In this document: one piece after another, positions 53,964 through 63,057 of the stretch
Layout: each line of letters starts with the position of its first letter
Numbering within the stretch: the first letter of the stretch is position 1
Origin: Pseudomonas sp. RC10
GTDB taxonomy: Bacteria > Pseudomonadota > Gammaproteobacteria > Pseudomonadales > Pseudomonadaceae
Direction of reading: 5' to 3'
NCBI RefSeq assembly: GCF_038397775.1
Contig: NZ_CP151650.1
Location: 744,001 to 808,000, forward strand
Length of the DNA stretch: 64,000 nucleotides
Made by a program: the position numbers and the translations under genes
The notes under the pieces: model-generated
Seen by the model: only the letters and a program-made list of their open reading frames with translations
What the model was told of the DNA's origin: nothing
Databases searched by the model: none

Positions 53964-54440
53964 ATGACCCTGAAGACCATCGAAGGTACCTTCATCGCCC
54001 CCCAAGGTCGCTATGCCCTGGTGGTTGGCCGCTTCAACAGCTTCGTCGTGGAAAGCCTGGTGAGCGGTGCCGTTGATGCCCTGGTTCGCCATGGCGTGAG
54101 CGAAAGCGACATCACCATCATCCGCGCACCGGGCGCGTTCGAAATCCCGCTGGTCGTGCAGAAAGTCGCTCAACGCAGCGAGTTCTCCGCCATCATCGCT
54201 CTGGGCGCTGTCATTCGTGGCGGCACCCCGCACTTCGAATACGTCGCAGGCGAATGCACCAAGGGCCTGGCCCAAGTCTCCATGGAATTCGGTGTGCCGG
54301 TCGCCTTTGGCGTGCTGACCGTCGACTCCATCGAACAAGCCATCGAGCGTTCCGGCACCAAGGCCGGTAACAAAGGCGCGGAAGCTGCCCTGTCCGCCAT
54401 CGAGATGGTCAGCCTGTTGGCGCAGTTGGAGGCCAAGTGA
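53964..54440 (+). CDS. ribH: 6,7-dimethyl-8-ribityllumazine synthase
   Basis: This 158-residue enzyme joins the RibBX product to the pyrimidine to form lumazine, usually as a shell of subunits. Motifs are [15 protein letters not shown] and [10 protein letters not shown], with the catalytic His in [16 protein letters not shown]. The stop overlaps the nusB start (GTGA). Confidence 0.96.
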   Translation: MTLKTIEGTFIAPQGRYALVVGRFNSFVVESLVSGAVDALVRHGVSESDITIIRAPGAFEIPLVVQKVAQRSEFSAIIALGAVIRGGTPHFEYVAGECTKGLAQVSMEFGVPVAFGVLTVDSIEQAIERSGTKAGNKGAEAALSAIEMVSLLAQLEAK

Positions 54441-54937
54441 TTAACGACGACAGCGATCGCTTCAACCCACGCGATCCGCGCCCAGCGGACGCCGGCAAGC
54501 CATCGAAAAGCGAAAAGCGCCGCGCCGCCCGTCAATTGGCGACTCAAGCGTTGTACCAATTGCATATGGCCAAGCAATCACTGAACGAAATCGAAGCGCA
54601 GTTCCGCGTCGACAACGATTTCAGCGATGTCGACGGTGCTTACTTCCGCGAAATCCTGCACGGGGTTCCGACGAAAAAAGACCAGATCGACACCGCGCTG
54701 GCGCCATGCCTGGACCTGAGTATCGACGAGCTGGACCCGGTTGAACTGGCCGTACTGCGCCTGTCCGCCTGGGAACTCATGGAACGTATCGACGTGCCGT
54801 ACCGCGTGGTCATCAACGAAGGCATCGAACTGGCGAAAGTCTACGGTTCGACCGACGGCCACAAGTTCGTCAACGGCGTGCTCGACAAGCTGGCTCCGCG
54901 TCTGCGCGAAGCCGAAGTGAAGGCTCACAAGCGCTGA
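54437..54937 (+). CDS. nusB: Transcription antitermination factor NusB
   Basis: This 166-residue helical protein binds S10 and boxA RNA to support rRNA transcription. It has [20 protein letters not shown] and [20 protein letters not shown], the NusB signatures. The start is GTG at 54437, overlapping ribH by four bases. It commonly follows ribH in proteobacteria. Confidence 0.95.
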   Translation: MINDDSDRFNPRDPRPADAGKPSKSEKRRAARQLATQALYQLHMAKQSLNEIEAQFRVDNDFSDVDGAYFREILHGVPTKKDQIDTALAPCLDLSIDELDPVELAVLRLSAWELMERIDVPYRVVINEGIELAKVYGSTDGHKFVNGVLDKLAPRLREAEVKAHKR

Positions 54938-54973
54938 GGCGTCTGGATTTCCAGAACCTCTGCGTTTGACGCC

Positions 54974-55939
54974 ATGGGCGAGTTCGAGCTGATCCGCAAT
55001 TACTTCGCCGCCGCGCCCTGCGCGCAGCCCGGTGAAGGGGTTGCATTGGGGATCGGCGACGACTGCGCCCTGTTATCGGTGGCCGCTGGCGAACAGCTGG
55101 CGGTGTCCACCGACACGTTGGTCGCCGGGGTGCACTTCCCCGACGTCTGCGATCCTTTCCTTTTGGGCCAGCGTGCCCTCGGTGTTTCTGCCAGCGATCT
55201 GGCCGCCATGGGCGCCAAGCCCCTCGCTTTTACCCTTGCCCTGACATTGCCCGAGGTTTCCGCCGCCTGGCTGGAAGCGTTCGCCCGTGGGCTGAATGAA
55301 ATGGCCCAAGGCTGCTCGATGCGCCTGATTGGTGGCGACACCACCAAAGGGCGGCTCAGCCTGACTGTGACGGTGTTCGGCTCGGTTCCGGCGGGCGAGG
55401 CGCTGACGCGTGGCGGCGCCCGGCCGGCGGATTTGCTGTGTGTTGGCGGGCCATTGGGCGACGGGGCCGGCGCGCTGCCACTGGTGTTGAACCAGCGCAG
55501 CACCGAGGCGTCTACCACACAGGCTTTGCTGGCCCGCTACTGGTCGCCGCAACCGCAGCTTGAGCTGGGCATGGCGTTGCGCGGCAAAGCGACCTCGGCG
55601 CTGGACATCTCCGACGGGTTGCTCGCCGATTGCGGGCACATTGCGTTGGCATCGGGCGTACGCTTGCTGATCGAGCGGGACAAGGTGCCGATGTCTGACG
55701 CGCTGCTGGCCTTTTTCGGCGCAGACGAAGCGTTGAATGCCGCCCTCAGTGGGGGCGATGACTACAGACTGGCGTTCACACTCCCGGCATCATGGCTGGC
55801 TACCCTTGTCGATGCGGGTTGGCCTGTCTTTGTGATCGGTCGCGTGGTCGAAGGCCAAGGCGTGGCGCTTATCGACGAGCAGGGGCAGGACGTCACTCCG
55901 TTGACTCGGGGTTACCAACATTTTCGGGAGACACGGTGA
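54974..55939 (+). CDS. thiL: Thiamine-monophosphate kinase
   Basis: This 321-residue ATP-dependent kinase makes thiamine pyrophosphate. It starts GEFELIRNYFAAAP and has GIGDDCALLS and VSTDTLVAGVHF (magnesium/ATP sites), MRLIGGDTTKGRL, and DISDGLLADCGHI, all ThiL motifs. It lies 36 bases after nusB, and its stop overlaps pgpA. Confidence 0.95.
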   Translation: MGEFELIRNYFAAAPCAQPGEGVALGIGDDCALLSVAAGEQLAVSTDTLVAGVHFPDVCDPFLLGQRALGVSASDLAAMGAKPLAFTLALTLPEVSAAWLEAFARGLNEMAQGCSMRLIGGDTTKGRLSLTVTVFGSVPAGEALTRGGARPADLLCVGGPLGDGAGALPLVLNQRSTEASTTQALLARYWSPQPQLELGMALRGKATSALDISDGLLADCGHIALASGVRLLIERDKVPMSDALLAFFGADEALNAALSGGDDYRLAFTLPASWLATLVDAGWPVFVIGRVVEGQGVALIDEQGQDVTPLTRGYQHFRETR

Positions 55940-56445
55940 CAGATCATCCTAATCAGGTCCCGGCGGAAAACGTTCCGCCGTCGGTGTGGACCAATCCCTG
56001 GCATTTCCTGGCGTTTGGCTTCGGCTCCGGCACGTTGCCGAAGGCACCAGGCACCTGGGGTTCCATGGTCGCCGTGCCGTTCATTCCGCTGTGGCAGATG
56101 CTCCCGGACTGGGGCTACTGGCTGATGCTCGGCATCACCATGCTGTTCGGCTTCTGGCTGTGCGGCAAGGTGGCCGACGATCTGCGCGTGCACGACCATG
56201 AAGGCATCGTCTGGGACGAAATGGTCGGTATGTGGATCACACTGTGGCTGGTGCCCGAAGGCTGGGTCTGGCTGCTGGTGGGTTTTCTGGTGTTCCGGTT
56301 TTTCGACATCCTCAAACCGTGGCCCATCCACTGGATCGACAAACACGTGCACGGCGGTGTCGGCATCATGCTGGACGACGTCCTGGCCGGTGTTTTTGCG
56401 TGGTTGGCAATGCAGGGTCTAGTCTGGGTGTGGGGCGTCATATAG
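55936..56445 (+). CDS. pgpA: Phosphatidylglycerophosphatase A
   Basis: This 169-residue inner-membrane enzyme dephosphorylates phosphatidylglycerophosphate in lipid synthesis. It shows FGSGTLPKAPGTWGSM and DEMVGMWITL near the middle, RFFDILKPWPIHWID and LDDVLAG, all family motifs. GTG 55936 overlaps the thiL stop (GTGA) and gives MTDHPNQV. Helices are visible near residues 40–70, 90–120 and the end. Confidence 0.93.
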   Translation: MTDHPNQVPAENVPPSVWTNPWHFLAFGFGSGTLPKAPGTWGSMVAVPFIPLWQMLPDWGYWLMLGITMLFGFWLCGKVADDLRVHDHEGIVWDEMVGMWITLWLVPEGWVWLLVGFLVFRFFDILKPWPIHWIDKHVHGGVGIMLDDVLAGVFAWLAMQGLVWVWGVI

Positions 56446-56455
56446 GAAACGGTTC

Positions 56456-57259
56456 ATGGGTCGCGTGGGGATGAAATGGCTGCTGTGCCTGTCGATGCTG
56501 ATGCTCGGCTTCGCGGTGGCTGCGAATCCTGTCCATGCTGACACGCTGTCCGACGTTTCTGAGGAGAAACCCGCCGATATCGTTCTGGTCAGTGAACACT
56601 GGAACGACTACACCGAAGCCAACGGCACGGGGCTGGGATGGGACCTGATGCGCGAACTGTTCGAATCTGCCGGGATCAAGGTCGAGCTGCGCACCGAACC
56701 CTACACCCGTGCAGTCGGGCTGGTGCAGCGGGGCGAAGCGGATGCGTGGGTCGGGGCCTACGAGAACGAGGTCGAGGGTACGCTGTACCCGAAATGGCAT
56801 TACGACACTGATGAGATTTACGCACTGGGCCTGGCCTCCAATCCCGCGCCGACCCTCAAGACGCTCGGCAGTTACCGACTGGCCTGGGTGCGCGGTTACC
56901 AGTTCCAGAAGTATTTGCCCCATGTCGAGCATTTCAACGAGGTCGCCCGCCGCGAACACATCCTGTCGATGCTGGACCACAGCCGTGCCGATCTCTACAT
57001 CGACGCCAAGCCGGAAATAGACTTCATTCTGAAGCAGACCCGAGAGCCGCAGCGATTTCGTACGACGTATCTGACCGACATCCCGTTGTATTTAAGCTTC
57101 GCTGATAACTCGCGAGGCCGTTTCCTACGAGACCTGTTTGATCAGCGCATGGCGCAACTGGTGCAGTCCGGAAAGCTGCGGCCTATCTTCGCACGTTGGA
57201 AACAGCCCTATCCGTTCGAAGCGGGTGATGGTCTCAGCAAGGCGAAGCGTGGGCAATGA
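56456..57259 (+). CDS. Periplasmic solute-binding protein, SBP_bac_3 type
   Basis: This 267-residue protein has a signal peptide (MKWLLCLSMLMLGFAVAANPVHA) and the amino-acid-binding-type fold: GTGLGWDLMRELFESAGIKV, YTRAVGLVQRGEADAWVGAY, and DIPLYLSFADNSRGRFLRDL. No permease or ATPase gene is adjacent, so it may serve another transporter or be a sensor-like orphan. The ligand is unknown. It starts ten bases after pgpA. Confidence 0.82.
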   Translation: MGRVGMKWLLCLSMLMLGFAVAANPVHADTLSDVSEEKPADIVLVSEHWNDYTEANGTGLGWDLMRELFESAGIKVELRTEPYTRAVGLVQRGEADAWVGAYENEVEGTLYPKWHYDTDEIYALGLASNPAPTLKTLGSYRLAWVRGYQFQKYLPHVEHFNEVARREHILSMLDHSRADLYIDAKPEIDFILKQTREPQRFRTTYLTDIPLYLSFADNSRGRFLRDLFDQRMAQLVQSGKLRPIFARWKQPYPFEAGDGLSKAKRGQ

Positions 57260-57316
57260 TCAAACTTCCTGATCTGAATGGCCGACAATTCGACCTAAGC
57301 GTCTGTCGGAACCTGC

Positions 57317-57325
57317 TGTTACAAT
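57317..57325 (+). promoter_or_regulatory. Putative extended -10 promoter of ribA
   Basis: TGT followed by TACAAT (57320–57325) fits an extended -10 element 45 bases before the ribA start. No -35 match is seen at the normal spacing. A separate ribA promoter would make sense because the binding-protein gene ends about 110 bases upstream. Confidence 0.35.
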
Positions 57326-57370
57326 GCCGCCTTGCTAATTTCCAGTCCTCATACTGATCAGGAGCACACG

Positions 57371-57988
57371 GTGCCCGTCGTATTTGTCGCGGCTTCCAAG
57401 CTGCCTACCCCCTTTGCCACTTTCAAAATGAACGGCTTTCTCGAAGAGGAAACCGGTCGCGAACACGTCGTTCTCAGCCTCGGTGACGTATCGGACGGCG
57501 CTCCGGTGTTGGGTCGCGTGCACTCCGAATGCCTCACCGGCGACGCGCTATTCAGTCAGCGTTGCGATTGCGGCTCTCAACTCGAAGCGGCCCTGCGTGC
57601 CATTGCCTCTGAAGGCCGTGGCGTGCTGCTGTACCTGCGTCAGGAAGGACGCGGTATCGGCCTGATGAACAAGATTCGTGCGTATGAATTGCAGGACGGC
57701 GGTGCCGATACGGTCGAAGCCAACGAGCGGCTGGGTTTCGCGGCCGATCAGCGTGACTACGCGATCTGCCTGCCGATGCTGGAGCATCTGGACGTGAAAT
57801 CGCTGCGTCTGATGACCAATAACCCGCGTAAGGTCAAAGCCCTGACGGACATGGGCATCACGGTTGCCGAGCGTGTCCCGCTGCACACTGGCCACAACCC
57901 GCACAACAAACTGTACCTGGCCACAAAGGCAGGCAAACTTGGCCACATGATGGGCAATGAGCACCAAAGCGAGGTCGATCCTGCGTGA
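57371..57988 (+). CDS. ribA: GTP cyclohydrolase II
   Basis: This 205-residue enzyme starts riboflavin synthesis by opening GTP. The zinc ligands Cys54, Cys65 and Cys67 are in [10 protein letters not shown] and QRCDCGSQ, and [14 protein letters not shown] and [10 protein letters not shown] are intact. GTG 57371 has AGGAG at 57360–57364. This is the functional partner for RibBX at 52759, whose matching domain is degenerate. Confidence 0.96.
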   Translation: MPVVFVAASKLPTPFATFKMNGFLEEETGREHVVLSLGDVSDGAPVLGRVHSECLTGDALFSQRCDCGSQLEAALRAIASEGRGVLLYLRQEGRGIGLMNKIRAYELQDGGADTVEANERLGFAADQRDYAICLPMLEHLDVKSLRLMTNNPRKVKALTDMGITVAERVPLHTGHNPHNKLYLATKAGKLGHMMGNEHQSEVDPA

Positions 57989-58052
57989 CGCCTTCGCAGG
58001 CCCGTTTCCTTCATTCGATGACGCTCGCCCGATCTGCCGTGTTGCAAAAAAA

Positions 58053-58841
58053 ATGATCCGCGGTGTCGTCGCGTGCCTGCTGTTGCTAACGGCCTGCTAT
58101 GGCAACGCTGCATCGAGGGTCATCAGCCTGGCCCCTTCGCTGACTGAAATCGTCATTGAACTGGACGCTGCCGATCTGTTGGTGGGCGTTCAGGACGGCG
58201 GCGAACGACCTGCGGCGGTTGCGGCGCTGCCTTCGGTCGGGCGCTACGGGCAGCTGGAAATGGAGCAGTTGCTCAGCTTGCGTCCGGACCTGTTGTTGCT
58301 GTGGCCGGGGAGCGTCAGCGCGGCGCAGCGTGATCAGTTGCAGCGCCAGAACATTCCCACTTTCACCGCCGAGCCTCACACGCTGGATCAACTCGCCGAT
58401 CAGATCGAGCAGATTGGCGAGCGTCTGGGGCGTGCGGAGCGGGGGAGGCAAGTGGCGAATGGGTTTCGTCAGCGACTGACAGAATTGAGAACACGCTACC
58501 ACCGGGACGCACCGATCAGCGTGTTCTACCAAGTGTGGGATCCGCCGCTGTACACCGTGGGCGGCGGGCAGATCATCAGCGATGCGCTGAAGGTGTGCGG
58601 AGCGAAGAATGTGTTCGACGACCTGAAGCAGCCTGCGCCCCAGGTCAGCCTTGAGGCTGTTTTGCAGCGCAAACCTGAAGTCGTTGTTGCAGGCTCGACA
58701 TCGCAGCTCGCGATGTGGAAAGCCTGGCCCTCGCTGAAAGCCCGCTTTGTGGTGGTGCCAGACAAAGGCATCGAACGGCCGAGCGGGCAGATGGTGGGGG
58801 CGGTGGCTAAGTTGTGTGAATCCCTCTCTTCAGAGCGTTAA
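58053..58841 (+). CDS. btuF: Cobalamin ABC transporter substrate-binding protein
   Basis: This 262-residue periplasmic protein should capture vitamin B12 after outer-membrane uptake. A signal peptide (MIRGVVACLLLLTAC) precedes RVISLAPSLTEIVIELDAAD, the family start; LLTAC could also be a lipobox. VYQVWD-type and GGGQIISDALKVCGAKNVF motifs fit class III binding proteins. ATG 58053 is chosen. It converges with a btuB-type receptor, but no btuC or btuD gene is near. Confidence 0.85.
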   Translation: MIRGVVACLLLLTACYGNAASRVISLAPSLTEIVIELDAADLLVGVQDGGERPAAVAALPSVGRYGQLEMEQLLSLRPDLLLLWPGSVSAAQRDQLQRQNIPTFTAEPHTLDQLADQIEQIGERLGRAERGRQVANGFRQRLTELRTRYHRDAPISVFYQVWDPPLYTVGGGQIISDALKVCGAKNVFDDLKQPAPQVSLEAVLQRKPEVVVAGSTSQLAMWKAWPSLKARFVVVPDKGIERPSGQMVGAVAKLCESLSSER

Positions 58842-58891
58842 GCGTGATGTCACCGGATCTTCCCACAGGGGGGGGACGGCGCTCAGACGAT

Positions 58892-60775
58892 CTACAGCTC
58901 CGGCGTCCACGTCACGCCGAACATCCACGTCCGGCCTTCTTCGCGATAGCCATGATTGCTGCCGTCAAAGCTGTACAGCGTGCGGCTGTAGCGTGTGTCG
59001 AGCGCGTTATCCAGTTTGAATTCCAGCTTCACGTCGCGGCTGGCCTTCCAACTGCTGCGCAGACCGAACAGGGCGTAGCCGCCGATGTCCTGCGTGTTGG
59101 CCTCGTCGTTGTAGCTGCTGCTCACCGCCTGCCAACTTGCGCCAACGCCGAGACGGTCGAACTGACGGTCAAGGTCCAGGTTCAGCGTTCGGCGCGCACG
59201 GCGATTGAGGGTGTGGCCGGTGTCGCGATCTTCCGGGTCGATGATCGAAGCGCCGAGCTTGCCCGTCCAGCCGAACAGTTGTTGCTCCAGCGACGCCTCA
59301 AATCCGTTGATTCGCGCCGAGCCGATGTTCTGCGGGGTGAAGTCGGCATCCAGTGCGATGGCGTCTTTGAGGTCCGTACGGTACAGCGACGCTTCCAGTT
59401 TGCGGGTCTCGCTCAACCGGCTGCGCCATTGCACCTCGTAGCTTTTCGAGTGCTCGGGCTTGAGGTTCGGGTTACTGAAACCGGGGTAATACAGGTCGTT
59501 GAACGTCGGCGCCCGAAAGCCTTCGGTGTAGGAAAAAAGCACATCATTGGCGTCGTTGAGCGGGATCGTCAGCGCGCCGCTCCATGTGTTCTGGCTGCCG
59601 AATTGCTGGTTCTTGTCGTGACGCAGCCCCAGCTCAGTGGAAAACCCGTCGCCCTTGAAGCGGTGTTGAACGAACACGGCGCGGTTCCAGCGACTGTCTT
59701 CGTCGAACGCCGTGCTGCTGTTGACGCGATCCTCATACCCGTCCGCGCCGAGCGTCAGGCTGTTGCGGTCGTCGAGGGTCAGGTCGTTCTGCCAGTTCAC
59801 CGAATCGCGGTAGGTGTTAAAGACGTAACGATCGTCGCTGAGCTTGTCGGCCGTCTTCTCGCGATTTTCGCTGTGGCCCACTTCGAGACGGGTTTTCCAG
59901 CGCTCGTTAATCCGTGCATCCAGGTACGTACCCAAGCTGCTCAACTCAAAATCGCTGTACTGCTGTTGCCCGACGCTGTTGAACGTGACCGGGTCGAACA
60001 GACCGAACGGGTTGTCGAACTCGGTCTTGCCCCTGTTATCCAGCACGTTGAAGCCGATTTCCACGTCATCGTTCAGCCAGTGGCTGAGGTTTAGGCTGTA
60101 GGACTTATTACGGTAGGCGTCGTGATCAGCGTCACTGGCGAAGGACGGGCCAGTGCGGTTGATGCCGTTGGTCTCGTCGAGGCTGGTGCTCAGGTTGAAA
60201 TGGGTGCGCTCGTTGCCGCCGGACAGCCCCAGACTGTTCTGCGACGTGCCGCGATTGCCGAAACCCGTGTGCAACCGCGCTTGCAGGCCTTGTTCGGCGC
60301 CGCGTCGGGTGAAGATCTGGATAACGCCGCCAATGGCATCCGCTCCGTAGACCACCGAACGTGAACCGCGTAGCACTTCCACCCGTTCGATCTGGTCGAC
60401 GTTGAGGTATTGCAGCGCGCTATCCGCAGACGTGGCGTTGGCAATGCGCTGGCCATCGACCAGCACCAGACTCTGCGCGGCCTTGGTCCCGCGAATGTAA
60501 ATTCCCGGCAGACTGCCGCGCCCACCGCTCTGCGCCACCTGCACACCGGGCACCCGGTTCAGCAGGTCAGTGATGCTGGTGGGTTGCAGGCGTTCGATGT
60601 CGGCTAGGGTGAACACCGTGTTCGCCGCCGTGCTGGCGTCGCGCTGCTCGACTTGGCGATTGGCGCTGATGAGCACGTCGGGGAGTTTCAGGGCGTCTTC
60701 GCGGTTGGGGGTATCGGCGAAGGCGTGGGCGGATGGCAGCAGAGATAGAAGGAGAGCGACGCGAGAGAAATTCAT
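58892..60775 (-). CDS. btuB: TonB-dependent outer membrane receptor, BtuB-like
   Basis: This 627-residue receptor has a signal peptide, a TonB box region (LPDVLISANRQV), the plug domain (TSITDLLNRVPGVQVAQSGG and VLRGSRSVVYGADAIGGVIQ) and a 22-strand barrel ending WMFGVTWTPEL. It is BtuB-like by sequence and by its position facing btuF. A cobalamin riboswitch, usual before btuB, is absent: only about 165 bases separate it from dxs, mostly a REPIN. Confidence 0.88.
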   Translation of the reverse strand: MNFSRVALLLSLLPSAHAFADTPNREDALKLPDVLISANRQVEQRDASTAANTVFTLADIERLQPTSITDLLNRVPGVQVAQSGGRGSLPGIYIRGTKAAQSLVLVDGQRIANATSADSALQYLNVDQIERVEVLRGSRSVVYGADAIGGVIQIFTRRGAEQGLQARLHTGFGNRGTSQNSLGLSGGNERTHFNLSTSLDETNGINRTGPSFASDADHDAYRNKSYSLNLSHWLNDDVEIGFNVLDNRGKTEFDNPFGLFDPVTFNSVGQQQYSDFELSSLGTYLDARINERWKTRLEVGHSENREKTADKLSDDRYVFNTYRDSVNWQNDLTLDDRNSLTLGADGYEDRVNSSTAFDEDSRWNRAVFVQHRFKGDGFSTELGLRHDKNQQFGSQNTWSGALTIPLNDANDVLFSYTEGFRAPTFNDLYYPGFSNPNLKPEHSKSYEVQWRSRLSETRKLEASLYRTDLKDAIALDADFTPQNIGSARINGFEASLEQQLFGWTGKLGASIIDPEDRDTGHTLNRRARRTLNLDLDRQFDRLGVGASWQAVSSSYNDEANTQDIGGYALFGLRSSWKASRDVKLEFKLDNALDTRYSRTLYSFDGSNHGYREEGRTWMFGVTWTPEL

Positions 60776-60793
60776 GTTAGTTCGAGGGCAAAG

Positions 60794-60887
60794 TCTGTGG
60801 GAGCGAATTCATTCGCGAGAGGCCGGTACAGGCGACGCATCTCCATCGACAGAGATACCGCATCGCGAATGAATTCGCTCCCACAGA
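60794..60887. repeat. REP doublet (REPIN), GCGAATTCATTCGCGA type
   Basis: TCTGTGGGAGCGAATTCATT and its inverted copy ending TTCGCTCCCACAGA flank a centre similar to that at 47897. It lies between dxs and btuB, only 19 bases before the btuB start, and so would be in a joint transcript. Confidence 0.9.
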
Positions 60888-60941
60888 TCATCTGGCATCC
60901 TGAATTAGCAGGGTGTCAGATGACCGGGGAGCGTATGGCGT

Positions 60942-62831
60942 TTAGATTTTGGCCAGACGTGCATTGATCGACGCTTCGATCCCGTCCGCGTCCAGCCCGC
61001 ATTCCGCGAGCATCTGCGCCGGTTTGGCGTGTTCGACGTAGCTGTCCGGCAGGCCCAGGTGAAGCACTGACTTGAGAATGTTCTCCCGTGCCAGGAACTC
61101 GCTAACCGCCGCGCCCGCGCCACCCATGATGGCGTTCTCTTCAATGGTCACCAGCAGGTCGTGACGGGCTGCCATGTCGCGAACCAGTGCCTCGTCCAGC
61201 GGTTTGACGAAACGCATGTCGACCACCGTGGCGTCGATTTTTTCCGCAACGACCAATGCCTCGGCCAGTTGCACGCCGAATACCAGCATGGCGACCTTGC
61301 TGCCCTGACGACGGACGATGCCCTTGCCGATTTCAAGCGGCTCCAGGCCGTTGTCGATCACGGCATTCGGGCCAGTGCCGCGTGGATAGCGCACCGCCGC
61401 AGGGCCGTTGAACAAGTGGCCGGTGCTGAGCATTTTGCGCAGTTCGTTCTCGTCACTCGGCGTCATTACGAGCATGCCGGGGATGCAACGCAGGTACGAC
61501 AGATCGAAGCTGCCTGCGTGGGTCGGGCCGTCTTCGCCCACCAGACCGGCGCGGTCGATGGCGAACAGCACGTCGAGGTTCTGCACCGCCACGTCGTGGA
61601 TCAGTTGATCGTATCCGCGTTGCAGGAAGGTCGAATAAATCGCCACGACGGGCTTGGCGCCTTCGCAGGCCATGCCTGCCGCCAGCGTCACCGCATGCTG
61701 CTCGGCGATGGCCACGTCGAAATACCGCTCCGGGAAGCGCTCGCTGAATTCGACCAGGTCCGAGCCTTCTTTCATGGCCGGGGTGATGCCGACCAGACGC
61801 TCATCTGCGGCAGCCATGTCGCACAACCACTGACCAAACACACCGGAATACTTCGGCCCGCTGGCCTTTTTCGGCGCGACAGGGGCGTTGACCGGGTCGA
61901 GCTTGGTGATCGCGTGATAGCCGATCGGATCGACTTCGGCCGGGGCGAACCCCTTGCCCTTTTTGGTGACCACATGCAGGAACTGCGGGCCTTTGAGGTC
62001 ACGCATGTTGCGCAGGGTAGCGATCAGCGTCGGCAGGTCGTGGCCATCGATAGGGCCGATGTAGTTCCAGCCCAGCTCTTCGAACAGGGTGCCGGGAACC
62101 AGCATGCCCTTGGCGTACTCTTCGGTGCGGCGGGCGATTTCCCACGCGCCGGGCAGACGCGACAGCACTTTCTTGCTGCCTTCGCGCATGCTGGCGTAGG
62201 TGCGGCTGGACAGAATCTTCGCCAGGTAATTCGACAGCCCGCCGACGTTGCGCGAGATCGACATGTCGTTGTCGTTGAGGATCACCAGCATATCGGCGTT
62301 GACTTCAGGAGCGTGGTTCAACGCCTCAAAGGCCATGCCTGCCGTCAGCGCGCCGTCACCGATCACGGCGATGGCCTTGCGACCGTTGCCTTGCAGGCGA
62401 TTGGCAACGGCCATGCCCAGCGCGGCGCTGATGGAGGTGCTGGAGTGACCGACGCCAAAGGTGTCGTACTCGCTTTCGCTGCGACGCGGGAAGGCGGCCA
62501 CACCGCCTTTCTGGCGCAGGGTCGCCATCTGCTCGCGGCGACCGGTGAGGATCTTGTGCGGGTACGCCTGATGGCCAACGTCCCAGACCAGCCGGTCGTC
62601 GGGGGTGTCGAAGACGTAGTGCAGGGCCACGGTCAGCTCAATGACGCCAAGGCCGGCACCGAAGTGCCCGCCGGTCTGGCCAACGGTGTAGAGCAGCTCC
62701 AGGCGCAGTTCGTCAGCCAGGGCTTCGAGCTCGGCTTCACCTAATCGGCGCAGGCCGTCCGGCGTCGCTGCCTTGTCGAGCAGTGGCGTGGACGGGCGCT
62801 CGCGGGGAATCTCTTTGAACGTCGTGGGCAT
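60942..62831 (-). CDS. dxs: 1-deoxy-D-xylulose-5-phosphate synthase
   Basis: This 629-residue thiamine-diphosphate enzyme starts the MEP isoprenoid pathway from pyruvate and glyceraldehyde 3-phosphate. [20 protein letters not shown] and [17 protein letters not shown] are near the N-terminus, [19 protein letters not shown] binds TPP/Mg, and [18 protein letters not shown] is a family motif. It follows ispA on the minus strand, with which it is likely cotranscribed, although a REPIN lies between them. Confidence 0.97.
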   Translation of the reverse strand: MPTTFKEIPRERPSTPLLDKAATPDGLRRLGEAELEALADELRLELLYTVGQTGGHFGAGLGVIELTVALHYVFDTPDDRLVWDVGHQAYPHKILTGRREQMATLRQKGGVAAFPRRSESEYDTFGVGHSSTSISAALGMAVANRLQGNGRKAIAVIGDGALTAGMAFEALNHAPEVNADMLVILNDNDMSISRNVGGLSNYLAKILSSRTYASMREGSKKVLSRLPGAWEIARRTEEYAKGMLVPGTLFEELGWNYIGPIDGHDLPTLIATLRNMRDLKGPQFLHVVTKKGKGFAPAEVDPIGYHAITKLDPVNAPVAPKKASGPKYSGVFGQWLCDMAAADERLVGITPAMKEGSDLVEFSERFPERYFDVAIAEQHAVTLAAGMACEGAKPVVAIYSTFLQRGYDQLIHDVAVQNLDVLFAIDRAGLVGEDGPTHAGSFDLSYLRCIPGMLVMTPSDENELRKMLSTGHLFNGPAAVRYPRGTGPNAVIDNGLEPLEIGKGIVRRQGSKVAMLVFGVQLAEALVVAEKIDATVVDMRFVKPLDEALVRDMAARHDLLVTIEENAIMGGAGAAVSEFLARENILKSVLHLGLPDSYVEHAKPAQMLAECGLDADGIEASINARLAKI

Positions 62832-62933
62832 CAGGCGAATCGTTATAAGTAAAAGAGGCGGCAGTTTACCTGATGCATCGCGAGCAGCGCACGCGAGACA
62901 GCAATGCGATGCTCAAGCCGGTCAGGTTTTTCG

Positions 62934-63036
62934 TGTAGGAGCGCGCTTGCCCGCGATGGCGTTGTGTCAGATAGCGCCTATGTAGCAGACAGATAGCAAT
63001 CGTCGGAATGCCGCCCAGAGCAAACGCGCTCCTACA
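62934..63036. repeat. Degenerate REP doublet between ispA and dxs
   Basis: TGTAGGAGCGCGCTTGCCCG at the left faces AACGCGCTCCTACA at the right. Beyond the tips the arms differ: the right arm read inverted continues GTTTGCTCTGGGCGGC, another common pseudomonad REP type. It therefore pairs two different REP variants. Confidence 0.75.
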
Positions 63037-63057
63037 GATTGAGCCCGGCAGTACTGA

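Noticed and set aside
61161..62744. Open frame of 527 codons opposite dxs
   Set aside because: It is a shadow of dxs; there is no recognisable domain and the dxs motifs are complete on the minus strand.
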